From the NCBI RefSeq assembly GCF_947179515.1, contig NC_067492.1, positions 12,449,847 through 12,513,846 on the forward strand: 64,000 nt of DNA, written 5' to 3'. The number at the start of each line of letters is the position of its first letter. The stretch's first letter is position 1. Source of the stretch: Apodemus sylvaticus. Lineage: Eukaryota; Chordata; Mammalia; Rodentia; Muridae. Shown piece by piece: positions 61,701-64,000 of the stretch. The notes under the pieces were generated by a model. It searched no databases. It was not told the origin of the DNA and saw nothing but the letters and a program-made list of their open reading frames with translations. The position numbers were made by a program, and so were the translations under genes.

Positions 61701-64000
61701 GCAGCTTGACCAGGAAACGGCAGCCACGGCCCTGAGGCAGTTGAAATACGGCTAAACTAAGCTTCCAGAGACCAAGCAGGAATCTCCCAACAGCCTTTTC
61801 TGTTGCTCAATATCTGGGTTCAGGAATGGGCCAGCCTGTTTATTGCCATCTCTAGATAGCAGAATCTGAAAGTGGGAATGAAGATTCTGGAAAGAATGAC
61901 TTCCTTCACAAAGGCTCCAGGCTAGAGAGGACTCTGGTTCTCTGACATACTCAAATCTGAGTAAGCATCTGACTGTTGATATCCACATTTGCTGGAGCAG
62001 GCCCTGACAGTGCACACTGTAGCCCTGGTGCTTGGGAGGAGGCAGCAACATTCCCAGTAAGTTGAAGGCTGCTCTGGTCTGCATAGTGGATTCAGGCTAG
62101 CCAGAATGACGTAGCAAGGCCCTGCCTAAGAACTGAACTGAACCAAGCCAAGCCTGTGCTGCCTCAGACATGTTCCTCCAGTCCCATGTTGTATACCTGG
62201 CCTCTTGAGTATTTCTGAGCTTTGAGCACTAATCTAATGTTCATCACCACACCACTTCGCCATAGCCAGTGGCATCTTTGTGCTTCCAAGGCATAACCAA
62301 GTTTTGAGGGTACAGTGCTTCCAACAACAGCTCCAGAGAAAAGAACAAATACCTTGCTAAGAAATGCTGGCTAGAGCCACCGTGGCCAAGGCCAATAGTA
62401 CGGCAGCTTTGCTTTGGGATCAGAAGTCACCTGGGGCTGGGGCTGGGGCTCAGGCTCAGAAGAGTGCTTGCCCAGCATTCCTGAAATCTGGGTTTGATCC
62501 CAAGCACTGAATAAAAATGGGCATGATGGCGCATGCCTGCAGTCTCAGCATTTAGATGACTTTAAGAGCATTTAGGGCAGGAGGATCAAGAGTTCAAGGT
62601 TATCCTCAGCTACACAGTGTGTTTGAGGATAGCCTGGGCTATACAAGGACATGAACTATCCTATCAGCAAGGGGGACAACACTGAAAGCAGGTTATGGTT
62701 GTCGAATGCAAGCTGTAAGGAACAGAGGGATTAGGTTGTGGAATTCTTACAGGCACACCCACTCTTCACACACCTAAATCATGGTGAGAAGAAGAGAGAA
62801 TTTAACATTTAGGATGAAACCGGAAGTGCAGGTTGAAGCCCGCAGTGAGTGGTGGTCTGGAACGAGGCACACAACTTCCTCGGCATGCCCCTGCTGACAT
62901 TCCTGACTGACCTTTCTCTGAGATCACTGTTGCGTCTTGTGTCCAGCTGCTAAGTAAAGGCAGGGCATCCCCTCAAGAACAACACACTTATTTGCCCTAC
63001 TACAGATTAAAACCTCAAAGTTACTGTTGGGGAGTTCTCGGAGGGGAAAGCCCAACGTGGGTTTGCCTGAAGGTCAGACAGATCCTGCAACCCTTCGAGT
63101 AATGAGAAAATCCCAGGGTAAACGTGCACAAAACTGCTTTCAGTGACTTGCGTTTTCCAGTTGGAGCCCTTGGGGCAGAGAGATCTGATGGTGGAAGGAA
63201 GCTTCCTACTGTAAAAGCTGTGACTTAACAGGTCTGGCAGGGGGGTCCTACCATCTGATTCCCCCCCTCCCCCAAGCTTCCAGAGTATACCATAGGTTTG
63301 AAAGCCACCTTCCCCATTTATGTAACACGGGGAAGTCTAGGTTAGACAACCGTCATACTGGTGGACCTCCACCAAAAGATCCGCGGGAGAAACCTCCTTC
63401 CCCTCTCATTTCGGCGCAGAGTTGATCTTAGCAACCTTGTGAAACTTGTAGCTCAAGTGCCCAGAGCCCAACCCGCAGCTGCTTTTGAATGACCAGGTAG
63501 GACCCTCCGGCAGTTTCGTGGGAGGGGTGGAGAGCGTGTGAGGTTGCATCTGGGTGCCCCGGCGGCATCACCTGTCGCTCATCCTCCGAGCCTGGATAAA
63601 CAGGCAGCTCGCTGAGGTGTTGCGGGCGGGCACGCCACCGAGAGAAGCTGCTGGCCCGGTGCGTGTGCGCGCCCCGCGCTCTCGCCGTGCTCGGTCGGGC
63701 GCAGGTGGCAGGCAGGGCACCGCGCAAACCCCGCACACCCCGCGCCCCCGCCGCGGCCCGCTCACCTGCAGTCGGTGGCTCTTGACTAGGTGCATGTTGA
63801 GCGCAGGACTGTTAGGCAGGATCTTGCCGCAGCCGCGCACAGTGCACAGAATATTGGTGCGCACAGCCCGGGACAGCTCGCTCACAGACGGCTGGATCAG
63901 CTCCCGGGCCGGTGGCACCGGGGCCGCGGCCCGAGCCCTGGCCGGTCGCGGTCGGCTGCCATGCAGTCGCGGCTCCGACGGCCTCCACGGGCTTGAGGCG
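47891..64000 (-). CDS. Atmin: Atmin (ASCIZ/ZNF822), zinc-finger dynein-light-chain regulator; N-terminus cut by the window edge
   Basis: Read on the - strand, the coding blocks are 64000-63766 (exon 1, partial), 53467-53342, 51740-51541 and 49700-47891, in one frame with GT/AG junctions. The product is a nuclear transcription factor and ATM cofactor whose best-known target is Dynll1. Exon 1 holds a C2H2 finger (CTVRGCGKILPNSPALNMHL then VKSH). Exons 2-3 hold three more Cys/His modules (YCCPIKGC..., HKCSKCSNSYGTEWDLKRHE, FQCTCGCPYASRTALQSH). Exon 4 carries a basic patch (SKKRK), a conserved proline-rich block (LLLPKPKVALVKLPVMQF) and about ten TQT clusters that bind dynein light chain. The stop at 47891-47893 follows ELHAVSSF, as in human. 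Confidence 0.96.
49748..49944 (-). mobile_element. B3 SINE, diverged
   Basis: Antisense B3 ending ccgagtcatctctccagccc, about 50 bases upstream of the Atmin exon 4 acceptor. Confidence 0.8.
50032..50149 (+). mobile_element. 5'-truncated B1 SINE with target-site duplication
   Basis: B1 begins at gggaggcagaggcagg with a pure A20 tail. The 13-bp duplication AGTTAGGCTTGCA is at 50019-50031 and 50150-50162. Intact tail and exact duplication indicate a young insertion. Confidence 0.96.
50288..50447 (-). mobile_element. B1 SINE
   Basis: Antisense near-consensus B1: gacagggtttctctgtgtag through gagtgctgggattacagacg. Confidence 0.93.
50465..50635 (-). mobile_element. B3 SINE, diverged
   Basis: Antisense traces ending tcactgagccgtctctctgg. 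Confidence 0.7.
51060..51280 (+). mobile_element. B3 SINE
   Basis: Head gctggggaggtggctcagcg with ggttaagggcacttgctact; CA/TA-rich tail. Confidence 0.85.
51541..51740 (-). CDS. Atmin: Atmin exon 3: zinc-finger module
   Basis: The acceptor is gttctctgcag and the donor is GTAAAA on the - strand; 200 nt, phase 0 in and two bases of an Arg codon out. It encodes HFMKMHAEKKHKCSKCSNSY, then the CCHC-like KRHEEDC and the finger FQCTCGC...HIYRTGH. Confidence 0.95.
51958..52255. mobile_element. Unassigned dispersed rodent repeat
   Basis: Contains ggtttatgtcaacttgacat, gagaaaatgcctcaaaaaga and cccattgtgggtggggccat, phrases I recognise from a widespread rodent interspersed repeat whose family I cannot name with confidence. 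Confidence 0.6.
52268..52480 (+). mobile_element. B1 SINE with long A-rich tail
   Basis: Full-length B1 starting gctgggcggtggtggcggcg, with extended CAAAA-type tail. Confidence 0.93.
52700..52985. mobile_element. Unassigned interspersed repeat, same family as 21,740-22,045
   Basis: Shares tttgaatccttggtcccc, aggaggtgcagtg and ggcctttgaggtttcaaagc in order with the copy in Gcsh intron 3. Confidence 0.6.
53000..53218 (-). mobile_element. B3 SINE
   Basis: Antisense: gtgctgggaactgaatgtag, ending acggagccttctctccagcc, 120 bases from Atmin exon 2. Confidence 0.88.
53342..53467 (-). CDS. Atmin: Atmin exon 2
   Basis: The acceptor is cttttgtag and the donor is GTATGT on the - strand; 126 nt (42 codons, phase 0). 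It encodes DGIVNPTIRKDLKTVPKFYC, then CPIKGCPRGPDRPFSQFSLV and KQ. This supplies the cysteines of the second finger, whose histidines come from exon 3. Confidence 0.94.
54075..55590 (+). mobile_element. Dispersed repeat interrupted by an internal minisatellite
   Basis: The left flank (gatggctactcttggttgtc, atttgaaatggg-like segment, accttcaatgtgggcctcac) and right flank (cctacttctttgggactcca, acactgaagaccagctgaga-like, gagaaccctgactgatacac) together read as one copy of a common rodent dispersed repeat, split by the 45-bp array. The family name is not certain. Confidence 0.6.
54253..55385. repeat. 45-bp minisatellite, about 25 copies, in Atmin intron 1
   Basis: Tandem units of cccttcccagcacccctgct, then tgccctccccttgctag and cgcagcat. 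Two unit types alternate over 54,454-54,950: gctagcgcagcat and gctaRtgcaccat, making a 90-bp dimer. 45 is divisible by three, so both strands show long spurious open frames. Confidence 0.95.
56150..56248 (-). mobile_element. B1 SINE, degraded
   Basis: Antisense traces: cactcagtaggctaggctgg and ccttgaacttctcc. Confidence 0.5.
56382..56430. repeat. (AATAAT/AAC)n tract
   Basis: AAT-rich simple repeat directly before a B2 element. Confidence 0.85.
56431..56610 (+). mobile_element. B2 SINE
   Basis: Near-consensus B2: gggctggagagatggctcag through ctacagtgtacttacatata, followed by an AAT-rich tail. Confidence 0.93.
57427..57655. mobile_element. hAT-type non-autonomous element (URR1-like)
   Basis: Matches the rodent hAT/Charlie repeat ending in ...ggttgagaaccactg: ttcctgatgctgcgaccctt, gctactccataactataatt, gtgacccctgtgaaagggtt, aagttgagaactgttag. 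Contains a 15-bp inverted repeat at 57457-57495. Family name from memory. Confidence 0.75.
57795..57997 (-). mobile_element. B3 SINE
   Basis: Antisense B3: cagtgcccacagaggccaga, ctggagctggagttacaggg and caccgagccacctccccagc. Confidence 0.85.
58126..58336. mobile_element. hAT-type non-autonomous element (URR1-like), second copy
   Basis: ttggtcctcaaccttcctga, gtacttcataactctaattt, ggggtcatgacccacaggta and gaggaccattgg: the same family and orientation as 57,427-57,655. Confidence 0.75.
58432..58586 (-). mobile_element. B1 SINE with (TTTG)n tail
   Basis: Antisense near-consensus B1. Confidence 0.92.
58851..58972 (+). mobile_element. B2 SINE with internal deletion
   Basis: Head ggggctggagagctggctca joins early to the 3' part, so about 60 bases of the normal body are missing. 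Confidence 0.82.
58985..59145 (-). mobile_element. B3 SINE, partial
   Basis: Antisense tail side: gcataccacagacatgtagg, cctgtggaggccagaagggt and gggtgctggggaccaaagtg. Confidence 0.75.
59268..59436 (-). mobile_element. B2 SINE
   Basis: Antisense near-consensus B2 ending gctcagccatctttccagcc. Confidence 0.92.
59440..60450. other. Atmin intron 1, stretch without recognised features
   Basis: No gene, exon or named repeat could be supported here. Confidence 0.45.
60460..60640 (+). mobile_element. B3 SINE
   Basis: Head ggcctggggagaaggctcca with gcacccatgtggcagctgg and ctccagctccaggggaccca. Confidence 0.82.
60660..62430. other. Atmin intron 1, stretch without recognised features
   Basis: Largely free of young SINEs. 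No coding exon or RNA gene recognised. Low repeat density could mean conserved regulatory sequence, but nothing specific is visible. Confidence 0.45.
62435..62655 (+). mobile_element. B4-type SINE (ID-like head plus B1-like body)
   Basis: ID-like head (ggggctcaggctcagaagag, gtttgatcccaagcactg) followed by a B1-like part (gggcatgatggcgcatgcct, agagttcaaggttatcctca). Confidence 0.75.
62660..63560. other. Atmin intron 1 near exon 1, no recognised features
   Basis: SINE-free sequence leading into the CpG-rich 5' region; no element or exon could be named. Confidence 0.45.
63560..64000. promoter_or_regulatory. Atmin: CpG-rich 5' region of Atmin
   Basis: CpG density rises sharply from about 63,560 to the window end, across the exon 1/intron 1 border. 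This is probably the downstream half of the Atmin CpG island; the promoter proper lies outside. Confidence 0.6.
63766..64000 (-). CDS. Atmin: Atmin exon 1, partial (start codon beyond the window)
   Basis: The frame is open to the window end. On the - strand it reads ...SPWRPSEPRLHGSRPRPARA, then VPPARELIQPSVSELSRAVR, the first C2H2 finger and SHRLQ; the donor is GTGAGC. The initiating ATG and the Ala-rich N-terminus are outside. Confidence 0.93.

Noticed and set aside
63428..63736. 102-codon - strand frame in the Atmin 5' region
   Set aside because: It lies in intron 1 just past the exon 1 donor, in GC-rich sequence, and has no conserved features.
1..64000. CRISPR arrays, bacterial operons, tRNA or rRNA genes, intact retroviral genes
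   Set aside because: None seen. The regularly spaced repeats present are microsatellites and minisatellites without unique spacers, and the tRNA-like segments are SINE heads.

Overview
This window is nuclear DNA from a mouse-type rodent (genus Mus or a very close relative). It is dense in B1, B2 and B3/B4 SINEs whose sequences match the Mus subfamilies, it carries the 3' end of an L1Md-type LINE, and its genes have split exons with GT/AG junctions. It covers a known syntenic block (human 16q23.2): the end of Pkd1l2, all of Gcsh, the orthologue of human C16orf46, and most of Atmin. Pkd1l2, Gcsh and C16orf46 are on the + strand. Atmin is on the - strand and converges tail-to-tail on C16orf46.

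Layout. 1-10.85 kb: the last six coding exons of Pkd1l2, which encode the S2-S6 part of the polycystin channel domain and the C-terminal tail, ending at a poly(A) signal near 10,830. 10.85-13.7 kb: SINE-rich spacer. 13.7-25.45 kb: CpG-rich promoter and five exons of Gcsh, the lipoyl-carrier H-protein of the mitochondrial glycine cleavage system, giving an intact 170-residue frame. 25.45-28.4 kb: spacer with a perfect AT-rich palindrome. 28.4-36.75 kb: CpG-rich promoter with NRF1-, ETS- and RFX-type sites, a probable non-coding first exon, and two coding exons of the C16orf46 orthologue (474 codons), including a 12-copy in-frame 18-bp repeat. 36.75-45.4 kb: spacer of SINEs and a truncated L1. 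45.4-64 kb: Atmin, with a 3' UTR of about 2.4 kb, a large TQT-rich last exon, two short zinc-finger exons, a 10.3-kb first intron holding a 45-bp minisatellite, and a first exon cut off by the window edge.

The genes do not form a functional unit. They encode a membrane channel-like protein, a mitochondrial enzyme carrier, a protein of unknown function and a nuclear zinc-finger factor that binds dynein light chain. I see no microbial or viral gene, CRISPR array, tRNA or rRNA, and no wholly new gene system. The most interesting signals are structural: a coding minisatellite with only silent variation, an intronic minisatellite with higher-order structure that grew inside a dispersed repeat, two palindromes that look like template-switch products, a 222-bp direct duplication around one Pkd1l2 exon, and an RFX X-box at the C16orf46 promoter. 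Family names and comparisons with human or mouse proteins are from memory. Repeat boundaries are accurate to about 10-20 bases unless target-site duplications are given.
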